DNA of 64,000 bases from JAUWVG01 sp964633715 (GCA_964633715.1 CAZWHQ010000022.1:5135-69134), one strand, 5' to 3'. Shown: positions 9,585 through 18,912, counted from the first letter of the stretch. The notes: generated from the letters alone by a model not told the origin. Program-made: numbers and translations.

Positions 9585-12398
9585 ATGAAATCACGATTTA
9601 GGGTCATTTTTATATTCATAGTGGCAGCGTTTTTTGTGCTGTCTTCCTGCGCACCAAAGGCAGAAAAACTTGAGATTCCCTATGAAAAATACACTTTAGA
9701 TAACGGCCTTGAGGTTATTCTTCACCAGGACAAGTCCGATCCCATCGTGGCTGTGGCGCTGCAGTACCATGTGGGTTCCAACCGTGAGGAGATGGGACGT
9801 ACAGGGTTCGCACACCTTTTTGAGCACATGATGTTCCAGGAATCACAGCATGTGGGGCAGGACCAGTTTTTCCGGAAAATCCAGGAAGCCGGCGGTATGC
9901 TCAATGGAGGGACCGGTAATGACGGGACCACATATTATGAGGTGGTACCGAAGAACGCGCTGGAGATGGTTTTGTGGCTGGAATCTGACAGGCTGGGTTT
10001 TCTGGGAAGTACGATCACACAGGAGGCGTTTGTCAACCAGCAGGGCGTTGTCAAAAACGAAAAGCGCCAGGTCGTGGACAACCGCCCCTACGGCCACACA
10101 AGTTATGTGATTGGCAACCTCCTTTATCCTGAAGGGCACCCTTACAGCCATACGGTTATCGGGTCCATGGAGGACCTGACCAATGCAACACTGAGAGACG
10201 TCGTTGATTTCCATGACAAATGGTACACACCCAAGAACTGCACTCTCGTTGTGGCCGGGGACTACGACAAAGCCCAGACGCAGGAATGGATCGAAAAATA
10301 TTTCGGTGAGATCAATGGCGGTGCCGATGTGACCGATCCTCTTGACTACTATGTCACTCTAGATGCGCCCAAACTGGCCTATCATGAGGACAATTTCGCC
10401 AAATCACCTGAGCTCAATATGGTCTTCCCCACGGTGGACGAGTATCACGAGGATTCCTACGCGTTGTCCTTTTTTGGTCAGCTGTTCTCATACGGGAAAA
10501 AGGCTCCCCTTTACAAGGTGTTTGTGGAAGAAAAGAAATTGGCGCCTTCTGTGTCCGGTTATCAGTCAAGCCTAGAGATAACCGGTGAGTTTCGCATTCG
10601 CATCCAAACATTCCCGAATGTAGATCTGGATGATGTAAAAGCCGCCATTTTTGAGACTTTTGAGAGATTCGAAAAAGACTCCTTCACGGATCAAGATGTC
10701 GAGAGGATCAAAGCCGGGATCGAAACCCAGTTTTATGGGGCACTTTCCAGTGTTCTCGGCAAGGCCTTTCAGCTGGCCAGCTACAATGAGTACGCCGGTT
10801 CACCTAGTTATCTGACACAAGACCTGGAAAATCTGAAGGCTGTAACCAAGGACGACATACTCCGTGTGTATGAAAAATACATCAAGGATAAACCCTATAT
10901 TTTGACTAGCTTCGTTCCCAAGGGACAATTAGAGCTTACCGTGGAGGGATCGGAAAAGGCCGATGTGGTGGAAGAGGCAATCACAGGGGAGGAAATGACG
11001 GCAGAAGCGCCAGTTGAAGATTTTAGGGTTGAGCCAATCCCGAGTTCCTTTGACCGGAATATAGAGCCTGAAAAAGGTCCTGATCCCGAGATCACCCTGC
11101 CTACGGTCTGGCAGGGAAAGCTGGATAACGGAATTGAGGTTCTCGGAATCGAGCACACAGAACTTCCTTTGGTCCAGTTCTCTTTAGCCATAAGGGGCGG
11201 AATGCTTCTGGATGATATCGATAAGGTTGGAGTCGCACAGCTTGTGGGCCAGTTGATGAATGAAGGCACGGCCAATAAAACTCCCATTGAACTTGAAGAA
11301 GCGATCGATGATCTGGGTGCGTCGATCTATATATCGGCAGGGCGGGAGTCGATGGCCCTCCGCGTCAACTGCCTTAAATCCAAATTCGCCGACGCTTACA
11401 AACTGGCTGAGGAGATTCTTTTTGAGCCGCGCTGGGATGAAAAGGAATTCGCGCGGTTGAAACAGCAGACCCTGGAAAACATCAACCGCAGCAAGGCCAA
11501 CCCCAATGCAATAGCGAGTGAGGTTTTCAACAAGCTGGTCTACGGGGAGGATCACATTTTCAGCCGTCCGACATCAGGAACAAAAGAGTCGGTCGAAGCC
11601 ATTACGATCGATGATCTCAAAGATTACTATGCAGCGAATTTTTCGCCTACGGTGGCGTTTCTCACTGTTGTTGGGGATATCGGCGAGGAAAAGGCTATGG
11701 CGACATTTGGAACCCTTGCGGAAAAATGGAATCCCAAGGATGTTGAAATTCCTGCCTATCCGGTGCCTGAGCCCAGGGAAAAGGCCGAAGTGTTTTTTGT
11801 GGATGTTCCCGATGCCAAACAGTCGGTCATTCAAATAGGTAATCTGGGTTTGACAGCGCTGGATCCGGATTTTTATCCTGCCTTTGTGATGAACTACAAG
11901 CTGGGTGGAAGTTTTAATGGATTTGTGAATTTGGTTCTGAGAGAAGAAAAGGGTTACACTTACGGAGCTAGCACAGGTTTCAGCGGGTCGTCCGTGCCCG
12001 GGACTTTTACGGCATCCTCTTCCGTGCAGTCGCGAGTAACACTCGAGTCCGTGCAGATTTTTAAGGATCTGATGACCATGTACAGGGACGGTATTTCAGA
12101 TGAAGATATGGCGTTTACAAAGAGTGCGCTCATCAAATCCAATGCTTCCCGTTTTGAAACACTGGGCGGTTTGATGGGTATGTTGAACACCATTGCGTCC
12201 TATGATTATCCGGTCGATTACATCAAGAAACAGGAAGAAATTGTCAAGAATATGACGATTGAGGCCCACAAGGAGCTGGCGCAGAAATATCTACATCCGG
12301 AAAAGATGGTCTATCTGGTTGTCGGTGATGCCAAAACTCAGTTTGAACAACTCGAACAGCTCGGATTGGGCAAACCTATTCTGATCGAAAATAAATAA
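9585..12398 (+). CDS. M16 family metallopeptidase, lipoprotein, two-domain
   Basis: 937 residues starting with a lipoprotein signal peptide (VLSSCAPK; Cys23 probably lipidated). The first M16 half carries the inverted zinc motif HxxEH (H77, E80, H81 in HLFEH) and a distal Glu159 in NEKRQ, so it should be catalytic. The second half (from ~residue 500) has the same fold pattern but lacks HxxEH (GVAQLVGQLMNEG), as usual for the inactive half of pitrilysin-like proteins. A linker with acidic residues (470-500) joins them. The family degrades peptides in a closed chamber; here in the periplasm or at a membrane. Ribosome site TTTAGGAGG lies 6-7 bases from ATG. Monocistronic. Confidence 0.9.
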   Translation: MKSRFRVIFIFIVAAFFVLSSCAPKAEKLEIPYEKYTLDNGLEVILHQDKSDPIVAVALQYHVGSNREEMGRTGFAHLFEHMMFQESQHVGQDQFFRKIQEAGGMLNGGTGNDGTTYYEVVPKNALEMVLWLESDRLGFLGSTITQEAFVNQQGVVKNEKRQVVDNRPYGHTSYVIGNLLYPEGHPYSHTVIGSMEDLTNATLRDVVDFHDKWYTPKNCTLVVAGDYDKAQTQEWIEKYFGEINGGADVTDPLDYYVTLDAPKLAYHEDNFAKSPELNMVFPTVDEYHEDSYALSFFGQLFSYGKKAPLYKVFVEEKKLAPSVSGYQSSLEITGEFRIRIQTFPNVDLDDVKAAIFETFERFEKDSFTDQDVERIKAGIETQFYGALSSVLGKAFQLASYNEYAGSPSYLTQDLENLKAVTKDDILRVYEKYIKDKPYILTSFVPKGQLELTVEGSEKADVVEEAITGEEMTAEAPVEDFRVEPIPSSFDRNIEPEKGPDPEITLPTVWQGKLDNGIEVLGIEHTELPLVQFSLAIRGGMLLDDIDKVGVAQLVGQLMNEGTANKTPIELEEAIDDLGASIYISAGRESMALRVNCLKSKFADAYKLAEEILFEPRWDEKEFARLKQQTLENINRSKANPNAIASEVFNKLVYGEDHIFSRPTSGTKESVEAITIDDLKDYYAANFSPTVAFLTVVGDIGEEKAMATFGTLAEKWNPKDVEIPAYPVPEPREKAEVFFVDVPDAKQSVIQIGNLGLTALDPDFYPAFVMNYKLGGSFNGFVNLVLREEKGYTYGASTGFSGSSVPGTFTASSSVQSRVTLESVQIFKDLMTMYRDGISDEDMAFTKSALIKSNASRFETLGGLMGMLNTIASYDYPVDYIKKQEEIVKNMTIEAHKELAQKYLHPEKMVYLVVGDAKTQFEQLEQLGLGKPILIENK

Positions 12399-12739
12399 AT
12401 GCAGTTGAAGCTCTTTCTGTAAGAATGCAGTCCTGACATAATATTCGTTAAGAACCGGACGGCGAGACTTTGGAAAAGCGGTCTTCATATCTGGTGAAAC
12501 TCGAATCCTTAAGATATATAGATGATAGATGAATTCGTAGACCGAGTTCTTAAAACCCTGCGGCCAAGCGTTTATTGCCCTTGTCAATAATGCCTTTCAC
12601 CAATGCCTTTCACCTTAATTCTAGCCTGTATGAACAAAAAAACCCACTCTAAGTTTTGGAATCATTTGATTTTATAATTTCTTATCCTTATGATAGGAAA
12701 AAAGTGATTTAGAGAATTGAATACATATAGGAGTTATCA
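12399..12739. other. Intergenic region with a small tandem duplication
   Basis: AT-rich spacer between the M16 gene and the kinase-like gene. No convincing reading frame or strong terminator hairpin. The only structure I see is a 13-bp unit present twice in tandem (12589-12614). A promoter for the downstream gene presumably lies here but I could not identify a clear one. Confidence 0.5.
12589..12614. repeat. 2 x 13 bp perfect tandem duplication
   Basis: The unit AATGCCTTTCACC occurs twice without gap. It is not in a coding region. It is probably a replication-slippage product. Confidence 0.7.
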
Positions 12740-13558
12740 ATGAAAAAAATTTTTTGTTTAGGGCTTTTTTTATGTTTTATTTTTTCCACAACAGCTGCCG
12801 TGGCACAGCTCACTCCTGCGGAGCTGACCCAAAGAGAGGATATTGAAAACTGGCTCGCTGAGGGCAAAATTGTCAAGTCCCAAGAAATCGGAGAAGGAGT
12901 GACCAAGCCGTACAGGCTTTTCCTTGAAGCCGGAGAAGTTGAGCTTTCCGGAGCCTGGAAAAATGCAAAGGGATTTAAGAATGGAGTTCTTGAAGGCTGG
13001 CAGTATGAGATTGCAGCCTATCAAATGGATAAACTTCTCGGTTTGGATATGGTTCCGCCCACCGTAAAGAGAAGATATAACAGGAATGAAGGATCACTGC
13101 AGTATTGGATCGAAGGAGCGATTAGTGATGAAGAACGCCAGGCAAGCGGTTTGCAAATACCGGCGTCTCAGATCCATGAGTGGGAAAACAGGATATATTT
13201 GATGCGGGCGTTTGATTCCATCATTGCCAACGATGACAGGACCCAGCAGAATATTCGCTATAGCCAAGATTGGCGGACAATCTTGATCGATCATTCCCGT
13301 TCATTTCGTTCGACTAGAGAGCATACAAGGAACCTTATGTTTGGAAAGAATGGACTCAAAGAAAATCTTCCATTCCACCGCCTTCCCAGGGTATTTGTTG
13401 AAAATGTCAGAGCCCTCAACTTCGATCAGATCAAAGACGCCGTGGGAACTTACCTGACAAAAAGAGAAATCAATGCTGTCTTGAGTCGAAAAGACATATT
13501 TTTAAAAGAAATCGATGAAATGATCCAGGAGCAGGGTGAGGATGCCGTTCTCTACTAA
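12740..13558 (+). CDS. Exported PI3K/FAM20-like kinase-fold protein
   Basis: 272 residues with a clear signal peptide (MKKIFCLGLFLC... cleaved near AVAQ). The core has the pattern of the PI3/4-kinase/FAM20-type atypical kinases: LGLDMVPPTV (N-lobe/C-lobe hinge region), then N164-D165-D166-R167-T-Q-Q-N171 as catalytic loop with a candidate metal-binding Asn, then I-D184-H185-S with Asp184 in the place of the metal-binding Asp. A glycine-rich loop is not evident at the N-terminus (SGAWKNAKGF may serve). Ribosome site ATAGGAG is 7 bases from ATG. The gene stands alone. Kinase activity is inference; an inactive fold or a different phosphotransferase is possible. Most database matches are probably called hypothetical. 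Confidence 0.55.
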   Translation: MKKIFCLGLFLCFIFSTTAAVAQLTPAELTQREDIENWLAEGKIVKSQEIGEGVTKPYRLFLEAGEVELSGAWKNAKGFKNGVLEGWQYEIAAYQMDKLLGLDMVPPTVKRRYNRNEGSLQYWIEGAISDEERQASGLQIPASQIHEWENRIYLMRAFDSIIANDDRTQQNIRYSQDWRTILIDHSRSFRSTREHTRNLMFGKNGLKENLPFHRLPRVFVENVRALNFDQIKDAVGTYLTKREINAVLSRKDIFLKEIDEMIQEQGEDAVLY

Positions 13559-13572
13559 AACAGTTGTTTTAG
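13555..13572 (+). terminator. Possible weak terminator hairpin at the stop codon
   Basis: CTAAAAC-AGTT-GTTTTAG forms a perfect 7-bp, AT-rich stem with 4-base loop that includes the stop codon of the kinase-like gene. There is no long T tract, so termination would be weak. Confidence 0.3.
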
Positions 13573-13936
13573 ATTTATAGATATAGATTGTTTCGTTCGT
13601 CTTAAGTTGGACTATTCATTTTATCCTGAAGGGATGATTTCTTCTTTTCCTCCTCTCGAAGGAAATAAATCCTGGTCAAAGCTCAGTATTTTCCCGCGTT
13701 ACGTGTGACTCGTTGTATCCTATAGAAAATACAAACAAGTTGGTCCTCAATTCGGCACCAGTCTAAACTGAATGTGACGTTTCAAAACAATTCGGACAGC
13801 AATAAATAATTTTTAAGCTACAGACTGTTAAAAATGATGAGAAGCTTGAGAAAAACACTTATCAGTCCGGATTTGACTGAACCGAGGCTTACATGTAGGC
13901 GATAATGTGTGATATACAATGATAAAGGAGAACATG
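13573..13936. other. Intergenic region, no gene seen
   Basis: Roughly 360 bases before the methyltransferase gene. I find no reading frame with coding character, no RNA gene and no clear riboswitch architecture. It may hold the promoter of the MttB-family gene. Confidence 0.4.
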
Positions 13937-15397
13937 ATGTTAGAAAGGAAAAGACCAAAACTGGATATGCTTTCTGAATCGTTTATTAATCAGATTGTTT
14001 CAGAAGCAGTGGATGTTCTGGGGAAAACAGGTGTGTTCGTGGAGAACGATGAAGCGTTACGGATTCTGGCTGATGCAGGGTGCGAATGCAGAAGGCAAAC
14101 AGTGTTGTTCAAGGATAACCTTGTCGAAGAGGCGCTAAAAACCACGCCTCATTCCATCAAGGTCTATGACCGCAGTGGTGATCTAGCGATGAATCTTAAA
14201 GGAGATGCGATTCATTTTGATCCAGGCTCCGGGGCTTTGACGATATTGGATCCGGATACATTGGAAGAAAGGGATCCAATAACCAGGGATCTCATCCGTT
14301 TTGCGACGTTGACCGATGCCCTTTCCAATATTGCGGCACAGAGTACGGAGATGATTTCCACTGATGTCCCCGAAGCCATGCAGGACAGATACCGGCTCTA
14401 TATCGGATTGCAGTTCTGCAAAAAACCGGTTGTGACGGGGACTTTTGCCGTGGAGAGTTTTGAGATTATGAAAGATATGCTGGTGACAGTCAGGGGAAGT
14501 GAACAAGCGCTGAGAGAGAAGCCTTTAGCCATTTTTGACTGCTGCCCCTCACCACCCTTGAAATGGAGCAACTTGACCTGTCAGAATCTCATAGATGCAT
14601 CCAAGGCGGGGATTCCGGCCGAACTGATATCCATGCCGTTGACCGGAGCTACATCTCCTGTCACGTTGGCCGGCGCATTGGTGCAGCTAACTGCCGAAAA
14701 CCTGAGTGGAATTGTCATCCATCAATTGGCCCACCCGGGATCGCCGATCATCTTTGGTGGTTCTCCCGCGGCGTTTGATATGAGGAAAGGGACGACACCC
14801 ATGGGGGCTGTGGAAACGATGATGATCGCTGCTGCGTATGCTCAGATTGGGAAACATTTGGGGCTTCCCACTCATAATTACATGGGACTTTCCGACGCTA
14901 AGGTTGTCGATGGACAAGCAGGTTTAGAGACTGGGATGGGAGCGCTCGTTGCGGCTTTGGCGGGGGCGAACGTCATTTCCGGTCCGGGCATGCTGAATTT
15001 CGAGAGCTGTCAGAGCTTGGAAAAACTCGTCCTGGATAACGAGATCTGCGGTATGGCTCTCCGGCTAGTCAGGGGAATCGAAGCCCGCGGAGATCGATTG
15101 GGTGGCGATCTGTATGGGGATATCTATGATGGGGAACATTTTTTGACTTCGAAGGAGACGCTTCGGTGGTTTCGTGAGGAGATACATCAGGCCGGTCCGG
15201 TGATTGACCGCGATACATATGGTGTGTGGACCAGCCACGGGAAAAAGAGCGCCTGGGACCGGGCGTGCGGGGAAGTCGAAAAAATATTGAGTTCTTATAA
15301 GGCGGAACCGCTGCCTGAAGATTCGCTCAAAGCACTGAAAAGTATCATGAAGGACGATGCACGGCGAATGGGGATCGATCTGCCTCCTTTGGATTAA
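13937..15397 (+). CDS. MttB-superfamily (trimethylamine/betaine-type) methyltransferase, non-pyrrolysine
   Basis: About 486 residues covering the whole TIM-barrel family length. Hallmark segments are HFDPGSGAL, GSPAAFDMRKG and the GLSDAKVVDGQAGLE region in the second half, where canonical TMA methyltransferases have pyrrolysine nearby. There is no in-frame TAG, so this is a non-pyrrolysine member like the glycine betaine enzyme MtgB. Such proteins move a methyl group from a quaternary or tertiary amine to a corrinoid protein. Tandem ATGs at 13934/13937 follow AAAGGAG; the second has better spacing. No corrinoid protein or corrinoid methyltransferase gene is adjacent, so substrate and partner are unknown. 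Confidence 0.8.
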   Translation: MLERKRPKLDMLSESFINQIVSEAVDVLGKTGVFVENDEALRILADAGCECRRQTVLFKDNLVEEALKTTPHSIKVYDRSGDLAMNLKGDAIHFDPGSGALTILDPDTLEERDPITRDLIRFATLTDALSNIAAQSTEMISTDVPEAMQDRYRLYIGLQFCKKPVVTGTFAVESFEIMKDMLVTVRGSEQALREKPLAIFDCCPSPPLKWSNLTCQNLIDASKAGIPAELISMPLTGATSPVTLAGALVQLTAENLSGIVIHQLAHPGSPIIFGGSPAAFDMRKGTTPMGAVETMMIAAAYAQIGKHLGLPTHNYMGLSDAKVVDGQAGLETGMGALVAALAGANVISGPGMLNFESCQSLEKLVLDNEICGMALRLVRGIEARGDRLGGDLYGDIYDGEHFLTSKETLRWFREEIHQAGPVIDRDTYGVWTSHGKKSAWDRACGEVEKILSSYKAEPLPEDSLKALKSIMKDDARRMGIDLPPLD

Positions 15398-15413
15398 AAG
15401 CATGGTTGTGGGA

Positions 15414-15442
15414 TTGAAAAATCTGGATAGACGAGATAATAT
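15414..15442 (+). promoter_or_regulatory. Candidate promoter of tRNA-Gly
   Basis: TTGAAA (15414-15419) is followed by GATAAT at 15 bases or TAATAT at 17 bases, about 20 bases before the tRNA 5' end. The match to sigma-70 boxes is moderate. Confidence 0.4.
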
Positions 15443-15460
15443 AGAAACCGATTAGAGAGT

Positions 15461-15532
15461 GCGGGCATAACTCAGTGGTAGAGTACGAGCTTCCCAAGCT
15501 CGGGGTCGCGGGTTCAAATCCCGTTGCCCGCT
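15461..15532 (+). tRNA. tRNA-Gly (anticodon CCC)
   Basis: Complete 72-base cloverleaf: acceptor GCGGGCA/TGCCCGC, D stem ACTC/GAGT, anticodon stem CGAGC/GCTCG around loop TTCCCAA (anticodon CCC), T arm GCGGG-TTCAAAT-CCCGT, discriminator T. The 3' CCA is not encoded. A run of about ten T follows directly, which may end transcription. Confidence 0.95.
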
Positions 15533-15549
15533 CTTTTTTTTTTGCAAAA

Positions 15550-16347
15550 ATGAAAAAATGGTTTTTGATTGTTGATAAAGAACCTCTAATAGGTTCCTGG
15601 AACATGGCTGTGGATGATTATCTTTTCCGTTCACTTGATGAGAAATCCCAAACCACTGTCAGATTTTATACCTGGAAGAGGCCAACGGCGTCTTTGGGTT
15701 ATTCTCAAAAAGCGGAAAAAGTGCTTGATGTCTCCTATTGCCGGAATAATGGGATCGATATTGTCCGGCGGATCACAGGGGGAAAGATGGTCCTCCATTT
15801 TAGAGAAGTGACCTATTCCATCTCTTCATCAGATTCAAGTGTATTTACCGACAAGCTTTCGGATTCATACAGGTTGATTTCGGAAGCTCTTATGAAGGGG
15901 CTCGACAAAATTGGCCTCCTTTCTGTTCTGGCAGAAGAACCGCCTTCGACTTATGCAAGGGGAAATTTGCCCTGTTTTTCCTATCCCGCCCGCAACGAAG
16001 TGGAGGTGAATGAAAAAAAAGTCATAGGCAGCGCCCAAAAAAGAGTTGGATCGACTTTTATCCAACATGGTTCTATTCCTCTAGAGGAAAACAGAGAACT
16101 CTTAAGAAAAATATCATTCCTTGAGGGAAGCGAAGAGGATGTCCGGTTGATAGCTCTATCACAGGCTCTGGGAAAACAAGTGACATTTGATTGGGCGGTT
16201 AAATTTTTTATTGCTGGGATATCTGAATATTTTGATGTCGAATTGTTGCCAAGAAGTTTAACCGAAGAAGAAAAGGGGGGTGTATCCCAAATCCAGAAGG
16301 ACCGATATGAAAATCCCGATTGGACTTTTAGGGCCAGACCCAAATGA
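15550..16347 (+). CDS. Lipoate-protein ligase / octanoyltransferase family protein (LipM-like)
   Basis: 265 residues of the BPL/LplA catalytic fold. Seen motifs: RRITGGKMVLHF (the usual family motif is RRxTGGGxVxH), the cysteine-containing NLPCFSYP segment that matches the acyl-accepting Cys of LipM/LipL, the lysine in VIGSAQKR, and the QHGSIPL strand. The family attaches octanoyl or lipoyl groups to E2 and GcvH proteins. The first in-frame ATG that keeps family homology begins 17 bases after the 3' end of tRNA-Gly; upstream frame would run through the tRNA and is rejected. No ribosome site is visible. Ligase versus octanoyltransferase cannot be told from sequence alone. Confidence 0.75.
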   Translation: MKKWFLIVDKEPLIGSWNMAVDDYLFRSLDEKSQTTVRFYTWKRPTASLGYSQKAEKVLDVSYCRNNGIDIVRRITGGKMVLHFREVTYSISSSDSSVFTDKLSDSYRLISEALMKGLDKIGLLSVLAEEPPSTYARGNLPCFSYPARNEVEVNEKKVIGSAQKRVGSTFIQHGSIPLEENRELLRKISFLEGSEEDVRLIALSQALGKQVTFDWAVKFFIAGISEYFDVELLPRSLTEEEKGGVSQIQKDRYENPDWTFRARPK

Positions 16348-16414
16348 GTCTGGTTGGATTGATTTTTTTGGTTATTGGTGATAGTATTTTTCTTCACATG
16401 AGAAAATAAAAAAG

Positions 16415-17296
16415 ATGAATGAAATCGAAGAACTCACCAAACTGAATTTCAGATCGCTGCCGGAACTAAAGCCGATTATTCATGACGATTTGCACCAGAA
16501 AGTCCGCAAACACCTCTACCTTGAGATGGGATCCGGTCCGGTTCTCTATCTGCTGTCTCCTTCCTACACCGTCATCAATCCCGCCCCCAACGAAATGATC
16601 AATGATTTTATCCGCAAAGAGGAAAATACTCTTAATTATCTCAAGGAATTCATTATCCAAAACCTGACAGTTCACTCTGTTCTTCTCTATATCAACAGCT
16701 ACTTTATTGAACAAAACAATTTCCTTTTGCTGGCCAGGCTGCGTGAAAAAGACTCTGGGGGAAGGCGCTATGAAATCAAATTCTACACACATTCTCCAAG
16801 AGAGCTTCTCACTCACTACAAGGATAAGATCTATATCGGTCGGGATTTTATAGACCTTTTTCAATTTAAGAGAAAACACTTTGGCATAAAAAACATCATT
16901 TTGTCCTTAAAAGATCAGTATGACATTCTTCTTGATAAAGCCGAGGAAAAGCTGAAGAAACCCATGAAGTTTAAATCATTTTTTCAGGAGATCAAGGAGT
17001 ACATCAATGAGCTGCAGAGCGAGAGCCTTCTTATCCTTCAGCCATTACCTCCCTATTTGGATTTTCACAAAGTGAGCAGTGATGACCTCATCAATATCAA
17101 TGCGCAGTATAGGTTGATAAATCATTATCTGATTGAACTTAACGATGAAGTGGCTGAATTTGAGAGCAATCTTCGTTCCAATGAGGAAAATGATTTTGTT
17201 CGTTATGTCACCAAGTACAAAAAAGATATCACCAATACCATTTCATTCTTTAACATCAAAATCCACGGGATTATTTCAGAAAAAATTCACAGCTGA
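16415..17296 (+). CDS. Protein of unknown function
   Basis: 293 residues, no signal peptide or membrane segment. Secondary structure looks mixed alpha/beta in the first half and mainly helical with heptad character from ~residue 165 (LDKAEEKLKKPMK, then NDEVAEFESNLRSNEEN). I recognise no family. It follows the lipoate ligase-like gene by 67 bases on the same strand and converges on the DUF4097-like gene. Codon use is like its neighbours. Start ATG has no clear ribosome site. Confidence 0.5.
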   Translation: MNEIEELTKLNFRSLPELKPIIHDDLHQKVRKHLYLEMGSGPVLYLLSPSYTVINPAPNEMINDFIRKEENTLNYLKEFIIQNLTVHSVLLYINSYFIEQNNFLLLARLREKDSGGRRYEIKFYTHSPRELLTHYKDKIYIGRDFIDLFQFKRKHFGIKNIILSLKDQYDILLDKAEEKLKKPMKFKSFFQEIKEYINELQSESLLILQPLPPYLDFHKVSSDDLININAQYRLINHYLIELNDEVAEFESNLRSNEENDFVRYVTKYKKDITNTISFFNIKIHGIISEKIHS

Positions 17297-17372
17297 AATT
17301 AATCCGTTCAGCAAAAAAACCGGTACCTTATCAGGAGTCTTTATACCCTTTTGAAGATTCCGGATTTCTCTA

Positions 17373-18683
17373 TTAGAAAATGATAGATTTTTCTATCCAG
17401 ATCGTGCCGTAAGTTGTGAACAGGAACACAGTGGGTTTATCCGTTTCTTCTGAAAACGCTTTGACAACGGAGAGGCCGTTATGCTTTTGATAATCGATGT
17501 CCGCCTCCAGCTTCCATTGGATCTCTCCCTGTTCCGCCTGGGCTTCGAGAGGAAATCTCTCGTTTTCAGGATAAAAGAATTTGATGTCCACATGGCTGCA
17601 TCTGACCTCTAAAGGTTGTGTAAGCGGGGAGGGAGAGAGATGAAGATTTCCATGGGAAAGAGATATCGATGTTTTACCTGAAAAGTTGTCGAGTTCGATG
17701 TCCTGGTATGTGGAGCTGAAGGTGATCTCGTCACCATGGACGTTTTTTCCGGATATTCCCAGGTTCTTTCCATTGACAAAGATGTTTCCATGAATGTCTT
17801 TAAGCCTCACTTTGTCATAGCGATTAGAGATATCTATATTTCCGTTTGCGCCGTCTATATCGATAAAGGATTGGTTGGCGACGATTTTTACGGGACCCAC
17901 ATCAGAAAGCTCAATTTTTTCATAGGAATTTTCGATGTCTAAGGCTCCGGAGATCTCCCAACCGAAGATTTCACTGTAGGGTGTACGGATGAGAACATCG
18001 TTTGTGATATCTTCCATAACGAGCCGTCCATGACTGTTTTGGATTTCGGTTGTCCCTTGAATATGGCTGATTGTCACATTTGAATAGGAGGCTTCAATGA
18101 TGCAGCCGGATGTTACCTGCTCTATCTCGATATCGTCATATCTGCTGTAAACTTTAAGTTCTCCTCCTATATCGGAGGCGTACACTTCTCCATATCGGTT
18201 GTTGATATCCGTGTGTCCAACTTTTTCCGTCCGGACTAGTCCATAGGAATTGATAATGGTGACATTCATTCTGTCGGGAACAAAAATGATAAAATCCGTT
18301 TCAATTCTTTTTCTCCTGAATTCCTGCCGATTTGTTGAGATATTCAGAGTTGGTCCGTTGTTTTCGATATTCATTTTTAGCAAATCTGCAATCTCTTCGG
18401 CCTCCACTTCTTCCTTTCTCCAGATCCTCTTTGTGAATGAAATAGTGACTTTTTCTTCATCCGATCCAAAAATTTCGATTGAGCCGTGGGCATTTCTGAT
18501 GCGAAGTTCTTCTGAGAGAGGGGATTCGATTTCTTCTGTTTCCTCGAAAACAAATTCATCGTAGCCGAACAATATGCTGTCTCCCCATCCCCAATCGAGG
18601 TCAAGATTTCCAGTGTAGATCTGTGTGATAAATACACCGATCAGGATGATGAAGATCAGCAGAACAATTTCTTTGGCTTTCAT
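17373..18683 (-). CDS. DUF4097-like beta-repeat membrane-anchored protein
   Basis: 436 residues with one N-terminal membrane segment (about residues 7-24) then a long row of short beta-strands with recurring patterns such as NSHGRLVMEDI, NSYEKIELSDV and NRYDKVRLKDI, the signature of DUF4097/head-GIN type right-handed beta-helix proteins. Likely anchored in the inner membrane facing the periplasm. It is the last gene of a sigma/anti-sigma operon (two bases after the 70-residue gene), a common context for these proteins in envelope-stress modules. Molecular function unknown. Confidence 0.75.
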   Translation of the reverse strand: MKAKEIVLLIFIILIGVFITQIYTGNLDLDWGWGDSILFGYDEFVFEETEEIESPLSEELRIRNAHGSIEIFGSDEEKVTISFTKRIWRKEEVEAEEIADLLKMNIENNGPTLNISTNRQEFRRKRIETDFIIFVPDRMNVTIINSYGLVRTEKVGHTDINNRYGEVYASDIGGELKVYSRYDDIEIEQVTSGCIIEASYSNVTISHIQGTTEIQNSHGRLVMEDITNDVLIRTPYSEIFGWEISGALDIENSYEKIELSDVGPVKIVANQSFIDIDGANGNIDISNRYDKVRLKDIHGNIFVNGKNLGISGKNVHGDEITFSSTYQDIELDNFSGKTSISLSHGNLHLSPSPLTQPLEVRCSHVDIKFFYPENERFPLEAQAEQGEIQWKLEADIDYQKHNGLSVVKAFSEETDKPTVFLFTTYGTIWIEKSIIF

Positions 18684-18685
18684 TT

Positions 18686-18898
18686 TTATTCTTGTGTTTT
18701 GTCGGAGCTCTGAGTGTCCAACTCACGTTCCTTGAGACCATTATAGAGCTTTAAAGCTCCCCAGGCGATGATCAAGACGGGCCATAACCGAGCGATTGTC
18801 CACCAAACATCGATGGTGTTGTGCAACAGGAAGAGCGCCCCGACGACAATGAGTATGATTCCCCATACGAGCGGATCTTTACGTTTGGATCTTGCCAT
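18686..18898 (-). CDS. Small LiaF/DUF5668-type membrane protein
   Basis: 70 residues: a basic N-terminus, two membrane helices (WGIILIVVGALFLLHN and LWPVLIIAWGALKLY) and a polar tail. This W-P-containing two-helix unit is the DUF5668 / LiaF N-terminal transmembrane pattern. Sits between the larger DUF5668-type gene and the DUF4097-like gene in the ECF sigma operon. Ribosome site TAGGAGGAAT precedes ATG. Probably an envelope-stress accessory. Confidence 0.7.
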   Translation of the reverse strand: MARSKRKDPLVWGIILIVVGALFLLHNTIDVWWTIARLWPVLIIAWGALKLYNGLKERELDTQSSDKTQE

Positions 18899-18912
18899 TT
18901 ATTCCTCCTAGA

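Noticed and set aside
13937..15397. Possible pyrrolysine (in-frame TAG) in the MttB-family gene
   Set aside because: The frame is open over the full family length with no internal TAG, so it is a non-pyrrolysine member.
15475..15549. Upstream extension of the lipoate ligase-like frame through tRNA-Gly
   Set aside because: The extra residues are read from the tRNA gene itself; family homology begins at the ATG at 15550.
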